Assembly: GCA_032988165.1 (NCBI GenBank)
Contig: JANTQF010000031.1
Location: forward strand, 62,001 to 126,000
DNA length: 64,000 bases
Source: Emmonsiellopsis sp. PD_33
Lineage: Eukaryota; Ascomycota; Eurotiomycetes; Onygenales; Ajellomycetaceae
Direction: 5' to 3'
Shown here piece after piece: positions 9,680-23,495 of this stretch. Each line of letters starts with the position of its first letter. Position 1 is the first letter of the stretch. Below the pieces are notes generated by a model. The model did not search any database. It was given only the letters and a program-made list of their open reading frames with translations, and was not told where the DNA came from. Position numbers and translations under genes: made by a program.

Positions 9680-12600
9680 GAGCTAATTCTATCATTCTTT
9701 ATTCTTACTACTATTATTTGCTATCATCATCATTATTAGTCATTATCTCTATTATTTGCTTGCACTGCTATCATTAGCCATCTACCATTATTTACTATTA
9801 TTACTCATTGACCTTATTAGAGCCATCCACACTGTAAAACATGAATATAATGAGATACAATATCTAGTAATATCTCATGAAATATAAATGTACTCTATCT
9901 ACTAGTGAGATTACCTACTTAATAGCTTGAACAGGGAGTAGGTCATCTGAATATCTGGTTTTTCTTTTATAGCCTTCCTCCCCAAGGCTCTGGGTGGGTT
10001 ATAGGGTAAGATTACTTTAATTGGTACACTTTCATATCTCATCAGGAATATAAAAGTATATTGATCAAAAGAACCTTACCTCTAAATCTATTCTAAGCTA
10101 ACTCTATTTCTAGGTACAAGTTATAGCATATTGAGCTGGGAAACTGTGTAGAGGCTAACTATCTGAGAGAGAGTCAAAATTAATAGTGATAGTAGTCATT
10201 ATTGATTATCTACTACTATCATTATATACTATTACTATTATTATTGATAGTTGTTGCTATTATTTGCTGTTACTGTCATTATTAGTAGTCTTATAGGCAC
10301 AGATGTATACTACATGTTGCTTTGGAAGATATTAGAAAGCCTGAATAGCATGCCATGAAGTGAGAGTAAAAAAAAGAGCTATCTAAATAGTATATCATGA
10401 AGTGAGAGTAAGAAAAAAATAATATGTTATAAAGTGAGAGTAAGAAAAAGAGCTATCTGAATAGCATATCATAAAGTAAGGATGAGAAAAAGATAGTATG
10501 CTATAAAGTAAGGATGAGAAAAAGAGCTACCTGAATAGTATACTATAAAGTAAGAGTAAGAAAAAAATAGCATGTTATGAAGTAAGGATGAGAAAAAGAG
10601 CCATCTAAATAGTATGTCATGAAGTAAGAGTAAGAAAAAGGGCTGCCCAGATAGTATGCTATAAAGTGAGAGTAAGAAAAAGAGCTATTAAAAAGAAGTA
10701 GAAAGAGTTATAGAAAGAAATAAAGCCTACTTTTTAATGATAATAATTATTATTATTAATTATCTACTATTATTATTATATGTTATTATTATCATTATTA
10801 GTAGTTATTATCATTATTTACTGTTGCTATCATTATTAGTTATCTTATAAGTATAGATGTATATCTTACATTACATTGAATTATCTTTATTATCTACTGC
10901 TATCATTATATGCTATTGCTGTCATCATTAATTGTCTCATAAATGTAGGTATGTGCTATATGTTGTGTTGAATTATCTTTATTATTCACTGCTGCTATTA
11001 TATGTTATTACTGTTATTATTAGTAGTTGTTACTATTATTTGCTGTTATTATTATTATTAATTATCTTATAGGTGTAGATGTATGTTACATGTTACTTTA
11101 AATTATCTTTATTATTATTTATTAGAGTGAGATGTAAAATTCTAAGTGGTAAGATATTTAATTATTATCTAAAAGGCTGATAATCTTAATCTTACACCTA
11201 CTATAATTTAATGTAGAGATAACTTTAACATTAGAATCCTCTTTCTTAGTAAATAAATTACTGGCCTCTTAACTCTTTTTATATTTTAAAGTTTAGATTA
11301 TAGATGAAGTGGTGTTACTTCTTTTATACTTAACTATCTATATATGTTCCTGCTTAACTATTGCCTTATACTAGTTATAGGTTATATACTAGGGTTTTTT
11401 TGAACAACCTAGCATCTATGGCTGACAGTAAACTTTTTACCTGGGAATATTTACTATTACTATTATTATTAGCTGTTGGCTGCTATCACTATGTGCTGTT
11501 GCTATTATAATTTATAGTTAGCTATTATTATCATTATTTGCTGTTATTATCATTATTAGCTGTTAGTTATTATTGCCTTTATTTGCTCTTACTACTATAT
11601 ACTTAATAAAGATATAGAAGCCAAGCTAATATAATTCTATAATTTTATGAATGAACCAACAATTTAATGCTAATATTAATAATGTGGAGAGATAGTAGCC
11701 TAAAATTCAAAAGAGAAAATGAATTAATAGTGAATGAGGATGAAATAAAATCCACATAGGGAGCAAGTAGCATACAGATATATAGAGAATGTCAGGACTA
11801 ATAAAGATAATTAAAGAGACTATTAAAATAATGATTAATCTCATATAATTAGTGATTACAGACCTCAAACTCAGAGATTAATTAAATAAATGTAGTAGGT
11901 AAAATAGAGACAGACTGTATCAGCACAGCTAATAGAGCTATTTTATGCACTTACCTGAATAGAATTCCAAATAACCACTGAAGGTAGCAAGAAAACAGAA
12001 GGACTGAAGGCCAGGTAGGGCCTAGAAGATAGTAGAAGATGCTTATTAAAATGAGAGATAAATATAATGATAGTATAAAAGCAAGATATATATAGTGAAG
12101 AGATAAAAAATATAGAATAATGAGAATAGAATGAAAAGAGAAGGTTAGAGTAGAGAGATTAAATTAAATGACTCATCATGTAATTAAAAGATGATGAGTA
12201 AAATCATGCTAAAATATCCAGATTTTCCTTACTATTAATAGCATTCTGCAATCTAACCCACTTCATATATATTTAGTAGTCAGCTGTTATTACTATTATT
12301 TGCTGTTGCTGCTATAATTAACAGTTGTCACTATTATTTGCTATTACTATTATTATTAGCTGTTAGCTGTTAGTTACTATCATTATAAGTTATTACTATT
12401 ATAGTTGGTAGTCAGCTATTGTTGCCATTATTTGCCATTACTGTTATTATTAGTTATTGACTGTTAGTCACTATCATTATAGGCTGTTACTATTATAGTT
12501 AGTAGTTAGCTATTATTGCTATTATTTGCTATTACTGTCATTATTAGCTGTTAGCTATTAACTACTACCATTATGAGCTATTACTATTATAGTTAGTAGT

Positions 12601-12760
12601 TAGCTATTATTGCCATTATTTATTATTGCTATTATTATTAGCTATTAACTGTTAGCTACTACCATTATGAGCTATTACTATCATAATTGATAGTTAGCTA
12701 TTATTATTATTATTTACTGTTGCTGCTATCATTCCTAATTGACCTTCACTATTGCTGTCA
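9680..12760. repeat. Minisatellite-like tract of WTTATTRYTGYTRTTAYTATTAG motifs
   Basis: About 3 kb built from variants of ctattatttgctgttact and attattagctgttagctg, with no believable gene. It is interrupted by the array at 10338-10690, by a decayed unique stretch at about 11120-11450, and by another at 11590-12230. The same tract with the same interruptions is at about 34860-37970. The trinucleotide-like rhythm suggests expansion of a short unit. Confidence 0.55.
10338..10690. repeat. Tandem array, units around 33-45 bp, in X copy 1
   Basis: Units carry a core such as catgaagtgagagtaagaaa followed by agctatctaaatag. About eight copies are seen. The counterpart is 35511-35780. On the minus strand it gives repetitive open frames that I treat as artefacts. 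Confidence 0.65.
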
Positions 12761-12789
12761 TTACTGCTATTATTCACTATTACTTAAGT

Positions 12790-15700
12790 ATAATGTTCAA
12801 TGATTAAATTATCTCTTTCTTAAAGTCAAGAAGTGTACTAACATTAAGAGATGTCAAATACTCAAGAAGTAGTGCAACATTAAGAACACCCACTGGAAGA
12901 ACTCAGACTTAATAGATTTAAGCATTCAGAATAGATTTATCTTTATTATTCTAATAATATGTGATTGAGAATACTATTTTTTTATTTATATTACTAAGAG
13001 CTATTCTGCAGATCAATATAACTTTATAATTTATAGTAATATAATCTTTTATATCATCAAAATTTTCCTTTAATATCATCTCATACATCTATTTCAGCTT
13101 TCTGCTAGAAGGCAGCTCTTTTAGTAGTTCTTATTTACTATTTAGAACTCTGCTTGAACTAGATGCCTCCAGTACTGGTGCTGATGCTACTTGACTTTAA
13201 CATACTGATATTATTATTACTATTAGAGTTATATTATAGGTTCTGATGGTTGCTAATAATAGAGTTATAGCCACTGACATTTTCTCTATATTCAGAAATA
13301 CTCTCCATGTGGCTGCCATAATCTAGAAGACAGAAGATTCTCATTGAGTAAAATAGATTATTACTTCTGTGCCACTTAACTCTGACATATCAGCATTGTT
13401 ATTACTATTAGAGTTATATTATAGGTCCTGATAGTTACTAATAGTAGAGTTATAACTACTAATATTCTCTCTGTATTTAGAAATACTCTCCATGTAAATA
13501 CTATAATATAAAGTCTGAGAAAGTAGGTTTCTTATATTACTTCTTAATCTTCTGAATCTTAGCAGCACTATGAAAGCTACCACATTTTACATGTTAATAC
13601 TATTATTAGCTGTTACTTCTATTATTAATCATTATCTCAATCATTCACTATTAGGGCCACTCTATTTACTCTATTAATTAATTGGATGAATCCAAAGAGT
13701 AATACTTCTATAACTTACTTATTAAATTATCATCCTTCTATGCCTATCTTTCTCAGCCTCTTTTCCCATATATCTGCCTGCTTTCTTGCCAAACTCATAA
13801 AGTTAGGATGATAGATAGTATTATATTGGTCCTAATTAATATAATGATTGATGAAGTACACTGACTGTTGACTCTACTTCAATGAGAAAAACTTTGAAAT
13901 TACATGAGCACTTTAAACCACATGTTCTAAAGAGTAGAACCATTAGTTGGTTAGATACTATCTTTAATTTGTCTGACTTGAAGTAGACTCCTCAATCTCA
14001 AGTATATCAGTAATCTCATGTGAAAGTCCAGTTGATTCTCTATGAAGCTGAAAAACATTAATGAAGATATCTATATATATAATACTTTATAAAGAATTCT
14101 CATTATAGACCTTTTGTGTATAATCTTTAACTGTAAGAATAACCTTAAGATGTCTAACTCTCTATCTATTTATAAGAGACTATTAATCTATCTCCTTCTT
14201 CTGAATCTAGATATAATTCTTATGTTAGCTCTCTCCTCTCTCTCACTTAAGATTACATTTAATTAGCTTTTATTTCCATCTATCTTCTTTTACTAGCTCA
14301 CATTCATTAATTTACCAACAGAATATTGATCTGTAAAGCTGCATGACATACTCATTCACCCATAAAGAATCTAACTCTAGATGATTAATTATAGTTCTAG
14401 AGCTCTCTATACTATCATGTTTCTTTTGTATCTTCTGCATAAATACTATAAATACCTTCTAAAGACCATCTAACTGCAGTTGCTGATATAGACTCCTAAA
14501 GTGTATTTTATCCTGTGAAAGGCCTCCTCTCTTTACTTTCTTGTACTTATAGGCTATCAGATTAAGAGCTATACTGAGCTTGCTAACCTTGGCATTGATG
14601 GAAGTGTCAAGTTTGCTTGGAGAATTAACTGTTTGCATGTAAGCCTTGATGCTATGCTAAAGAGTTTAGTAGTTAACTTAATATATAATATATTTAATAA
14701 TCTGAACCTCAAACTCATTATACTCATTATACTTATTTATTTAATTAAATGATTTCTTCACTAAATATTTATAAGTATTCTCTGAGCTGCTTATATCCAC
14801 ACTATTAGTAATTCCCATCAATTAAATAAAATCAACATAGTGTTGAATAATATGGAACTTTGGGAAGTTAAAATGGCTATCCTTTTGATATTTACTGAAG
14901 ACATACTTTAACTTGTTAATTTAATATAGTGTAGTTTTCATGTACTTCAGAGTTTCATCATTATGAGATTAGTAGTCAGCAAGCATTCAGAAGTTCATAA
15001 TTGCTTATAAGAAAAAAATTATAGCATCTACCTCTAAACCTTTAATTAAGAGTGTAATGACAGGGATTAGCTATTACATCAGGGCCTCCTGTTTGATTCT
15101 GATTCATTACTTAATCTCACTGAAGTTCTTTTAGAATATCTTTAGTCCAGTAAACCTAGGAACCAGCTTTAACTGCTCATTTAGTTGCTTTATACTATCT
15201 AAATCCTCTATTAATATAGTTATTATAGAATTAATCTGTCTTCTCTTATAAATAATATTCTTCAGGTGCTGTCTACATCAGGTCAGCAGATAGTCAAGTA
15301 ACTCTTTAAGTAACTAATGTAGGAGATTAAGTATTATTGCTGTATGAATATTGGTGAATTTATAGCCCCAGGCAAAGTTAAATATAGAGTAAATACTTAT
15401 ATTAGTGTTGATTTCATCTCTTTCTAGTTGTTGAATGATATCTTTCATATATTCATGTATTTATAATAGCTATCTAGTTTGTAGATTCTTACATTCTTTG
15501 GGGGAGACCTAGCATATTATACAGTGTGAGTTACTCTTAACTCCTATAAGAATAATTTATTCTTTATAGTTAGCTATTAATCCAGCAATGATAGGAAAAC
15601 ACTTCTAGTAGCATTTATTGACATAAAGAATGATAGTACTATCAACTGAAAGTTTTTTAATGACTTGTGAAGCTATTAGCTTTATTTTCAATGCATTACT

Positions 15701-16900
15701 TAAGACTCTTTAGGATGACTCATGTTTAAAAATCTATTTCATAACTATATGATAGATAGTTGCTTTTGTACCCTAATCCTTCTTTATCTTAATAATGGGC
15801 AGAAACCCAATTAGAATCAAACTAGAGATATCTTATTTTTATTGCATATAACTGTTCAGATTCCTAATTGTCATATAAATTAACCAGATAGACAAATTAC
15901 TGTGATATTAGATTAGAATTGTCTTATTAATAGTAATAAGTAATGACATAATTGTAGCCTCATCCTCAAGTTTCTCCTGGGTGTTCCACCACCAATCCAC
16001 AGTGTGTATCTCAGTGTATACTTGATGATTCTTTTGATTAAATACTCATACAAGCATATAGATAAGATGTTCCTTAAAAGCTTCATATCTGAATAGAAAG
16101 GAGATAACAGGTAGAACATTCTAATAGTAGAATCAGTATTTATTGGTAGAACTATCATTAATTGTGCTATCTACTATTATAATCTTTACTCTTTAATTTC
16201 TCATTGATATTTCCTACTTAATAGTATCAAGCTTGTGTTGCCATTCATCTGCACTATTAAAACTCAACTAGTTGCTCTAAGTTTTCAATGCAGGGATTTT
16301 GAATCAGGCAGTTACATCTCTCTTTATCATCTAGTTGTTGTTGAAGTACATTGCCAAGCTAAAGTCTTATTTATTTTTAAAAAGATAGAAGATATTATTC
16401 TGTATCTATCTATTTAGAGGTGAAGATAGATCTAGTGCTATTACCAGTAGTGTTTCAGCTAAGTATTCTGACTCTTACTTATAGATAACTATCTATATTA
16501 TAGTTGCACTGAGACAGCTCTTCTGTACTGAGAATGATAGTATAATAACTATAAATTCAGATAATCATAGCTCTACCTGTATGTTTAAGAGCTCTACTAG
16601 GAACTTAAAATCTATTAATATGACTGTATTATTATCTCCATTAATTTATGATACATCATCAGAAGAGTTAGAGTCAACTGGCAATTAACATTAGTTACTA
16701 CCTGGCATTAAATAATAGTTTAAACTTATCTTACATATGAACAGTTCTATCATCTTCCTGTGTCTCTCCTCTCTGAATGCTATTTATAATAGATTTCAAG
16801 TTGATCTGAATGTGTTTTCTGTGACAATAAGACTCATATTGATCAAGTTCACTTAAATTTAATATTATAAATCTGCAATTATTATAAGAGTATAGGTGTC
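12790..16900 (-). pseudogene. Plavaka-type transposase, X copy 1 (decayed)
   Basis: Read on the minus strand and ignoring stops, the family landmarks appear in order. First comes an N-terminal Cys/His segment near 16780-16870. Then WWWNTQEKLED at 15957-16003, WLIYMTIRNLN at about 15850-15890, CFPIIAGLIANYKE at about 15550-15600, CIICVSPKE just after, LLKELLDYL at about 15290-15330, and KDGHFNFPKFH-IQHYVDFI at about 14825-14890. A long C-terminal extension ends in an Asp/Ser-rich tail. Plavaka transposases are a fungal group related to CMC (CACTA) elements. Frame-wide stops at former Arg/Gln/Trp codons indicate RIP-like loss. The C-terminal boundary is uncertain; a duplicated unit of about 200 bp lies at 13160-13520. 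Confidence 0.7.
13160..13520 (-). repeat. Tandem duplication in the C-terminal part of the transposase gene
   Basis: Two copies of a roughly 200 bp unit around gttactaatagtagagttat and aatactctccatgt. Both encode versions of YRENISSYNSTISNYQDL-YNSDSD. The counterpart in copy 2 is at about 38370-38690. Confidence 0.5.
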
Positions 16901-17045
16901 TGTCAGCAGTTTATTTTTTATGTGTCATATTTGTGATCTGAAGTAATCTCTATGTATATAGAAAAATTAACATGAAATAGCTGATGAAACTCCAAATCAT
17001 AATATCCAGTAGATGATAACTAATAACCTCTACTAGTATGAATAT

Positions 17046-17345
17046 TGTAAATTATATGGTGCTAACTAACTGCCAAATTTGTGACTGTGAATGTTGGACT
17101 GCTAAATTTATGAGTCATATAATACTAACTAACTATTAAATTTATGACTGTAAATGTTAGACAGCTAAATTTGTAAGTCATGTAGTGCCAACCAACTACT
17201 AAATTTGCAACCATAAATGTTAAACTACTAATTTTGTAAGTCATGTAGTGCCAATCAACTGTGAATGTTAGACTACCAAATTTGTAAGTTACCAACCAAC
17301 TGTGAAGGTTCTTAGACTACTAATATTATAAATCATGTTGGGCTG
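17046..17345. repeat. Tandem array of about 60 bp units between the two minus-strand genes, X copy 1
   Basis: Four to five units built on ctaaatttgtaagtcatgta and gtgccaaccaactactaaat. It lies between the 3' end of the SNF2 gene and the 5' end of the transposase gene, and is present at 42240-42600 in copy 2. It may be promoter repeats of the transposase gene (inference). Confidence 0.65.
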
Positions 17346-18384
17346 TGAATGTTGGCCAGAATAGAGTACTACAGAAGTATATAACTTAGGGTAGAATATT
17401 CAAAAGACAATTTAAAGGCAAGATGACTGTTGTTATTACTTTATAGCTACTAAATATAAAATCTAACTCAAATTAATTTCTAATCCTATCTGCTGATATC
17501 ATGCTAGAGTTATTATATCCTCTCTCTACTACTTCTCCCATGCTAATTAATCAGCTGACTCATATGATGCTTGCATAGTGATTTTATTAAACTTCAGCTG
17601 CAAGTTCTAATGGTAAAGAATCCCCACTTTAACCTTCATATCTTCACATACTATTTGATAGTGGTAGGTCTTATTGTTTTTCTAGCCTATTTGAGCAATC
17701 TAGCCTGTAGTCTGTTCTTCATTGATCTACAGCTATTTGAGGGTCAACAGAACCAGATGGCAGGCTCTGATAAATATGAATCTTTAGGTGAGAATTTTTG
17801 AAGTAATAATGACAATAAGTGGGGTTTTCCCATCACAATGATTATATAGTTCCTAATTGAAGTTAAATGCATTGATTAGATCTTATCTGTTTGAGGCTGT
17901 TACACACCCATATAGTGCTGTAATAAAATAACTAAGTCTCTCAAGATGCTAGAATCTAGTTAGCTCACACTGTTATATCATGTAAATTTATAAGGAGTAA
18001 GTAAATATACCTCTTCCAAAATGATAATAATAGTAGGTTCAGAGATAATTATCACTAATTTCTCAGTATGACTAGTATAGTCTTAAGACATTGCCAGATC
18101 AGTCAGCAGCTTTTCAATGAACTTCACCTTCACCCCCTTGACAAGATCTATAATAAAGGGGGAGTAAGGCATTGAAGACAAAAAAGTGTTCTTTTTTGAT
18201 TGAGATTTCTATATATTTTTACCATTTTTATCTTTCTCTGCATTGAGTTTCTTATTAATGAAATGAAACCCAGGTCAACTATCATCAAAATCATTCTCAT
18301 TCTCCTCATCTGAGTAATTCTCCTCATTTTTCTCATCTGAGTCATCTGAGTCATCTGAGTCTCCATTCTTATTGATATTCACAT

Positions 18385-18500
18385 CTTTAGGGTCATTGTT
18401 GTTTTGGCATTCAACATTATTTTAGAATTTAACATTGTTTTGGAATTTGATGTTATTTTGGGATTTGACATTGTTTTAAAATTTAATGTTGTTTTGGGAT
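18385..18500 (-). repeat. Short coding repeats in the SNF2 gene, X copy 1
   Basis: A 21 bp unit (ttgttttgggatttaacatt and variants) encodes a seven-residue NNVKSQN-type repeat. The counterpart is 43720-43815. Similar 21 bp units recur at 21040-21125 near the gene start. Confidence 0.55.
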
Positions 18501-20209
18501 TAGATAATGTTCATAGCTCCAGGGAAAATTACTAGCATATAAGTATGATGAGAATTTTTAAAGAATATAGATATATACAGAGTTGATTCTGAATCCTTTC
18601 TACCTCTTTATAATCATAAGTTATAAGCATTCATAAAGGCTGTCTTGATAGCTGCAATGACTTCAGCCTCTATCCCCTTTATAGCTTCTTTTTGAGCATT
18701 GATTAATTTAACTATAATATCACAGTCCTCATGTAGGGGGAGATCAATGATATTCTTACTAAACTATTTATAATTAGTATCTTGCTGGATCATGATGTAT
18801 TCAAGAATTCATATAAATAAAAGGGTAAATCCTCTCAGTTGGGCCTTAGATGCTTCTGTCATATTATAAGTCTTCATGCAGTTGCCTAGTGCAGTAGAAA
18901 TATCCTGGCTGAGCTTTTTAAACTCCTCCTGATAGGCTTAATACAGTATATCTGATTCTAATTAATAATTAGTTTCCAGAAGGCCCATTCAATGCTATAA
19001 GTTATAAGGGCCTTTCTTAAATGGAGTTCTGAACATCAATTAGACATTAGGATTAGTTAGTGGTGGTTTGACATCATTATGGAGTTTCTTCTTTATTTCA
19101 TTCAGAATGAAATGAAAATTATGAATAGTTGTACTATTCTCACTCTTCTCTAGATGAGATTCATTATGAATTAGTAGTCCTCAGTTCCATACAGACATTA
19201 ATGTTAGAGTTTGATGTATATAATCTATCATGTATGATATTATCAGCATCATACAGTTATTAAGCTTAGTATGAAGTACAAGGTCTTTAGAGATGAATGA
19301 AAGTAGATATGCCTTGACACTTGAATTATGCTTCTTAAATCTCTTAACTATAAAACTCTCAGAAGAGATAGAGGGCTGCATAAATAATCTCAATGATAAC
19401 TCAGAGTTAATAACATTTATAAACTTATCAATCTATATAGATAGAAATAATGATAGAGCCATAATGAAAGAATAACCCCTTCTGATCCTTCACACCTTCA
19501 GCAGTGCCTTCTGATTGGTGTGTGACTCTTAAATTATAGTATAGAGGCACTGAAAGGGCTATTATGACTGTATTGAACATGATGTAGTAGGAGCTATGTC
19601 TTTTTAAAGGTATTTATAAACTATTTTAGAATTGGACTCTTAAGATTTCCTAACTGAATCATAATTTGATGTCAGTAAGAACCTAAGAATAATATAAGTA
19701 ATTTACTCAGTAGTTTTCCCAAGCTTCATCTTATCATCTAGAATGCTCCCCTCCACTTTATTGTCCATCAATAGCATTTAAAATGCAGTAACAGCCTGGT
19801 AGCTGAAGGGTACCCTCTTTATATATAATATTTTAATTTTAGTCAAGAGATCTTTATAGTCTACTGCCTTATCCTCAAATATGAAGAAGTGGGCAAATAG
19901 ACTCTCATTATGTTCAGTGAGTTAGTAGCATCTTATTGTATCTACTACTTGGGAAATTAGACTGGTGTTGTTGAGATTATATATATTATCTATTCAAACA
20001 CTATTAACATTAGTTTCTAGCTGCTCATTAGGATCCAGAATCACAATGACCTCTGGGGTGGGAGTTTTTAATGTTGAACTGTCTGAGAATGTGAGCACCT
20101 TAAGAGATGACTTAACCTGCTGACTGAGCATTAAGAGGTCTATTATCATTTGACTGTCTTCTGTCTCATCAGCTGGATTGGCAGGAGATGTGGGCACCTT
20201 GGGAGATGA

Positions 20210-20345
20210 CTTAACTGGTAGATTGTTTTTTGAGATTGAATTGTCTTTTAGAATTGAATTGTCTCTTGGGATTAGATTGTCTTTTGAAATTGAATCATCT
20301 TTTGGAATTGAATTGTCTATTAGAATTGAATTGTCTATTTGAATT
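20210..20345 (-). repeat. Seven-residue coding repeats (ILKDNSI type) in the SNF2 N-terminal region
   Basis: A 21 bp unit on the + strand (gattgaattgtcttttagaa) encodes [LS]ILKD[DN]-type heptads. The counterpart is about 45920-46030. Confidence 0.55.
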
Positions 20346-22009
20346 GGATTATCTATTTCAGTGTTAAATAATATAGTAGGAACAGTATCATATCTTAAGG
20401 CTTCAGTATTATCATTATCATCATCAAAGCTGGCTGGATGTTTGTGCTTGTTAGATTTCTCCTGGATTTTGAACTGAATTGCTCACTACTGTGATAGTAT
20501 ATCTTGTTTGACTACTCTATCTGCAAAGAAGGCTGCCTTGTATTAGATGATTCATGAGGTTACTTGACTGATTCTGATGCCAACTAACTGTTCTGAATAG
20601 TATGAATCTATAAGAAAGACCTGCTGAGCCTCTAGGTTGAAATGGATGATACTATTACTCTTCAGCTCTTTCAGTTAGTCACTATAATCCTTCTTTATAA
20701 GATGATTGACTGAGTTCAATCCTCTAACTATATGAGATGCTAGATCTACTAATGTGCACACAGTGAGCTGATTATCTTCATTCATCAGAGAGTTAATAGT
20801 GTGGAACTCCACATGTTGAACCTAGTTATCAAGCATGTTTAGTGTTGATTTAGCAGCTCTGAAATCTGAAGCACAAGTAAAGGGTAGTAAAAACCCATGA
20901 TTACTACTATAACTAGTCATTATTATTAATCTCTCTAATTGATATACTAATAGGGTTCACCATGTCAGTGATGAGAGCTTCTGATACTCAAAACTGGGCT
21001 CTTTAGGTTTAACTGATAAATAGATTGATGTGAATGTTTTGAGATTAGATGGTATTTTAAGATTAAATGGTATTTTAGAATTGAATGCTATTTTGAGATT
21101 AAATGCTGTTTTAAAATTGAATGATTACTAGTCTCTACTGTATTTCTAAGTCATTATATAGACTTATTTACTGAAGAGATTAATAATGATAATCTAGTAA
21201 TCATCTATAATACATCTATTATTATTAAGGAGTTTCTCTGCCTATCTGGTAGGAATATCCATTACATCCAACAAGTCTTAACTGATACATTTATTAATGA
21301 TGTAGATTCTAGATTGCCTTTCATAATCAGTATCCTGCTTAACTATATGATAGTTAGAGGGTACTGTAAGCTATTAATTGAATTTAGTCTTGAGCTGGTT
21401 CAGATTCTATACTGCACAGCTCATAACTTTACTGATTACTTCATTGAATAGGGTAATCATAATAGCCTAGATGTGAATGTCAGAATGAAAATATTATAAA
21501 TAGAGGATGCAGTATAACTTACTGGCTGACTTAGAGCTTCTTTATCAAAGTTAACTCTAAAGTTGACAGGGTGATGATAAGAAGTTAGCAACAGATTAGA
21601 ATTAGATGTAAAGATCAGAATGAAAATGTTATAAATAAAGAATACAGTATGACTTACTAGCTGAGCTTTTTTATTAAAGTTAGCTTTAAATCTCTAATGT
21701 TGATGATGAGGCAGTAGTAGTAAGTTAATAATAAATTAAGTTATTATAGTGTTGCAAGAAGTTAGTTGAAAAGCTTGTAAGCTTCTTAGATGAATGATTG
21801 AGTTAAGAGCTGAATTCTAAAGCTTAAATAGGTTTAACTCTATTTATAAGGTTAAATGAGGGTAGCCACATAACATGCTATAAGCCATCACTGAACCTTT
21901 ATATTCTGATAATGTTAGTCTTACTATATGATTACTTGATCCTCTTCTTTTAATAATCTTAACCTCATAATATGATCACTTAATTCTCATTATTTTGATT
22001 TAAATGCTT

Positions 22010-22160
22010 TCATCAGAATCTTTTGTTTGTGTGCTTTCATCTGCACAATTTCATTTAGAATCTCAGATACTTTCATTAGAATACTTTCATTTAATATTTT
22101 CATTGAGATACTTTCATTCAATACTTTCATTAGGATGCTTTCATTTAATGCTTTTAATTG
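22010..22160 (+). repeat. Short tandem repeats (actttcattaga type), X copy 1
   Basis: About eight units of 15-18 bp around rctttcatta. The counterpart is 47690-47830. They sit in the spacer between the divergent SNF2 gene and the hypothetical plus-strand gene, so they may be promoter repeats. Confidence 0.5.
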
Positions 22161-22230
22161 AGCAACCTTACTTTAACTATCTATTTAATATTAAAACATC
22201 ATTTAATATCAAAATAACATTCAATACCAA

Positions 22231-23495
22231 AACAACTTAAACCATGTCAATCAATGAGGACTGTAAATACTGGCTAAATAATCATTGCCAATTGAATCCC
22301 TGCTTATAGTGATATGAGCCAGGAAAGAGAGATAATGTGCCTGGCACATACTATATAATATCAAAAAAAAGTGACACTAACTGCCAATTTCATATGAGAG
22401 GTATGTACAAATAAGGAGTAACCTATCATTTCAAATATGATCTGACCAAATATGGCTTCCTGCTGAATGATAAGACTGATAGAGGTATGCTCACTAATAC
22501 TATATAATCCACTTTGATATAATATGTGTGCACTGGCTAATATTTAACAGCTATTAGATTGAAGTAGTGATGTGGAATTTATCTTGATAATAAACTCTTA
22601 GAGATATTTCCAATGTTATTCAGATGCTGATGCTATTTTCATTCTAATAAGTAATAATTACTTGCCAAGCTTAATTATAGTATTCATTTAATTAGATGAT
22701 CTGACTGACATGATACAGAATGTATTAATCTACTGTAAAACTAAGAAGAGGTAGATTTCTTAACCTATTAGATGATAGAGTTTAAAAATTAATCTACCTA
22801 TACTGGGTGCAGGTAGGCTATCTATTTTGTGGTCAAATTGAGTTAGTAGCTAGCTAATGTGGAGGAACATTACAAAATAATTATCATCTATCTGGAATGA
22901 TGAAGCTGTGAGTCATGCTAGAACTTTACTGATGATATTAAGTTATAGAAGGCTAAAAATAAGGATGAGTATTATCTTCACTATTTCTAGAGAAATTTCT
23001 ATCATTATAAATATAAATTACTGGGCTAGTCTGGTTGCTGATATCATTTCAGCAATGAGTAAATTCAGTAGATGATAGAGAAGACATGTAGGAATAGAAG
23101 TAGTAATACTAGTAGTACTAATTTTCTTAATAAATGAAATGAGTGGGATACTACTGGATCTGACCTTCAAGTTGTATCCTATTAGTACCTGTTGCCCTCT
23201 AAGTCTACTATTATTATCTATGATGACTATGACATATATGTACAAGTAGTGAATGATGAAAATGAGCTTAGAGATCTTATTAGCAATGAGATGATGGATA
23301 ATGTGAATATTTAAGCAATTTAGAACAATAAGAATCTGATATATGAGTAGAGGATGAAATGAATTATAGATGTAATAGCTAACTACATAAGATGTAAGAA
23401 TAGACTTTAGAGGCATTAGGCACAGTGTGTAATAGATGATGAGTATTGAATGCTTCAGATAACTACTTATCTTAATAATATTAAAATTAATTGAG
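22231..23495 (+). pseudogene. Hypothetical X gene A (decayed), N-terminal Cys/His-rich
   Basis: Starts at the ATG of acttaaaccATGTCAATCAA. Readable pieces are CKYWLNNHCQLNPC, a C/H-rich CQFHMRG-Y/CK segment resembling a CCCH finger, YGFLLNDKTDRGM, TYLNNI and, near the end, IIIYDDYDIYVQVVNDENEL and RDLISNEMMDNVNI. Copy 2 (47905-49165) preserves the same reading with fewer stops. It is divergent from the SNF2 gene. I do not recognise the family. Conservation of a frame of roughly 400 codons in both copies argues it was once a gene of the element. Confidence 0.4.

Larger units (their letters stand above)
17520..21157 (-). pseudogene. SNF2-family ATPase carried by X copy 1 (decayed)
   Basis: Minus-strand frame ignoring stops. 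The start lies near 21154, matching the ATG of copy 2. An N-terminal region has short KDNSILKDD-type repeats (20210-20340). A Walker A region, DDKMKLGKTTE, is at about 19710-19745. LLIHNESHLEKSENS at about 19130-19180 corresponds to the DExH box. LMFRTPFKKGPYNL at about 19005-19045 corresponds to the LTGTP-type motif III. An acidic linker is near 18300-18370, then the helicase C half (clearer in copy 2). A spliced gene of roughly 1,000 residues is likely. SNF2 ATPases move or remodel nucleosomes; a role in transposon chromatin is inference only. Confidence 0.65.

Noticed and set aside
10338..10690. Possible CRISPR-like array
   Set aside because: Units have no distinct spacers, the host is a fungus, and the array is a diverged minisatellite within X.
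23018..23416. 132-codon hydrophobic minus-strand frame
   Set aside because: Antisense to hypothetical gene A; the plus-strand reading is the one preserved without amino-acid bias in both copies.
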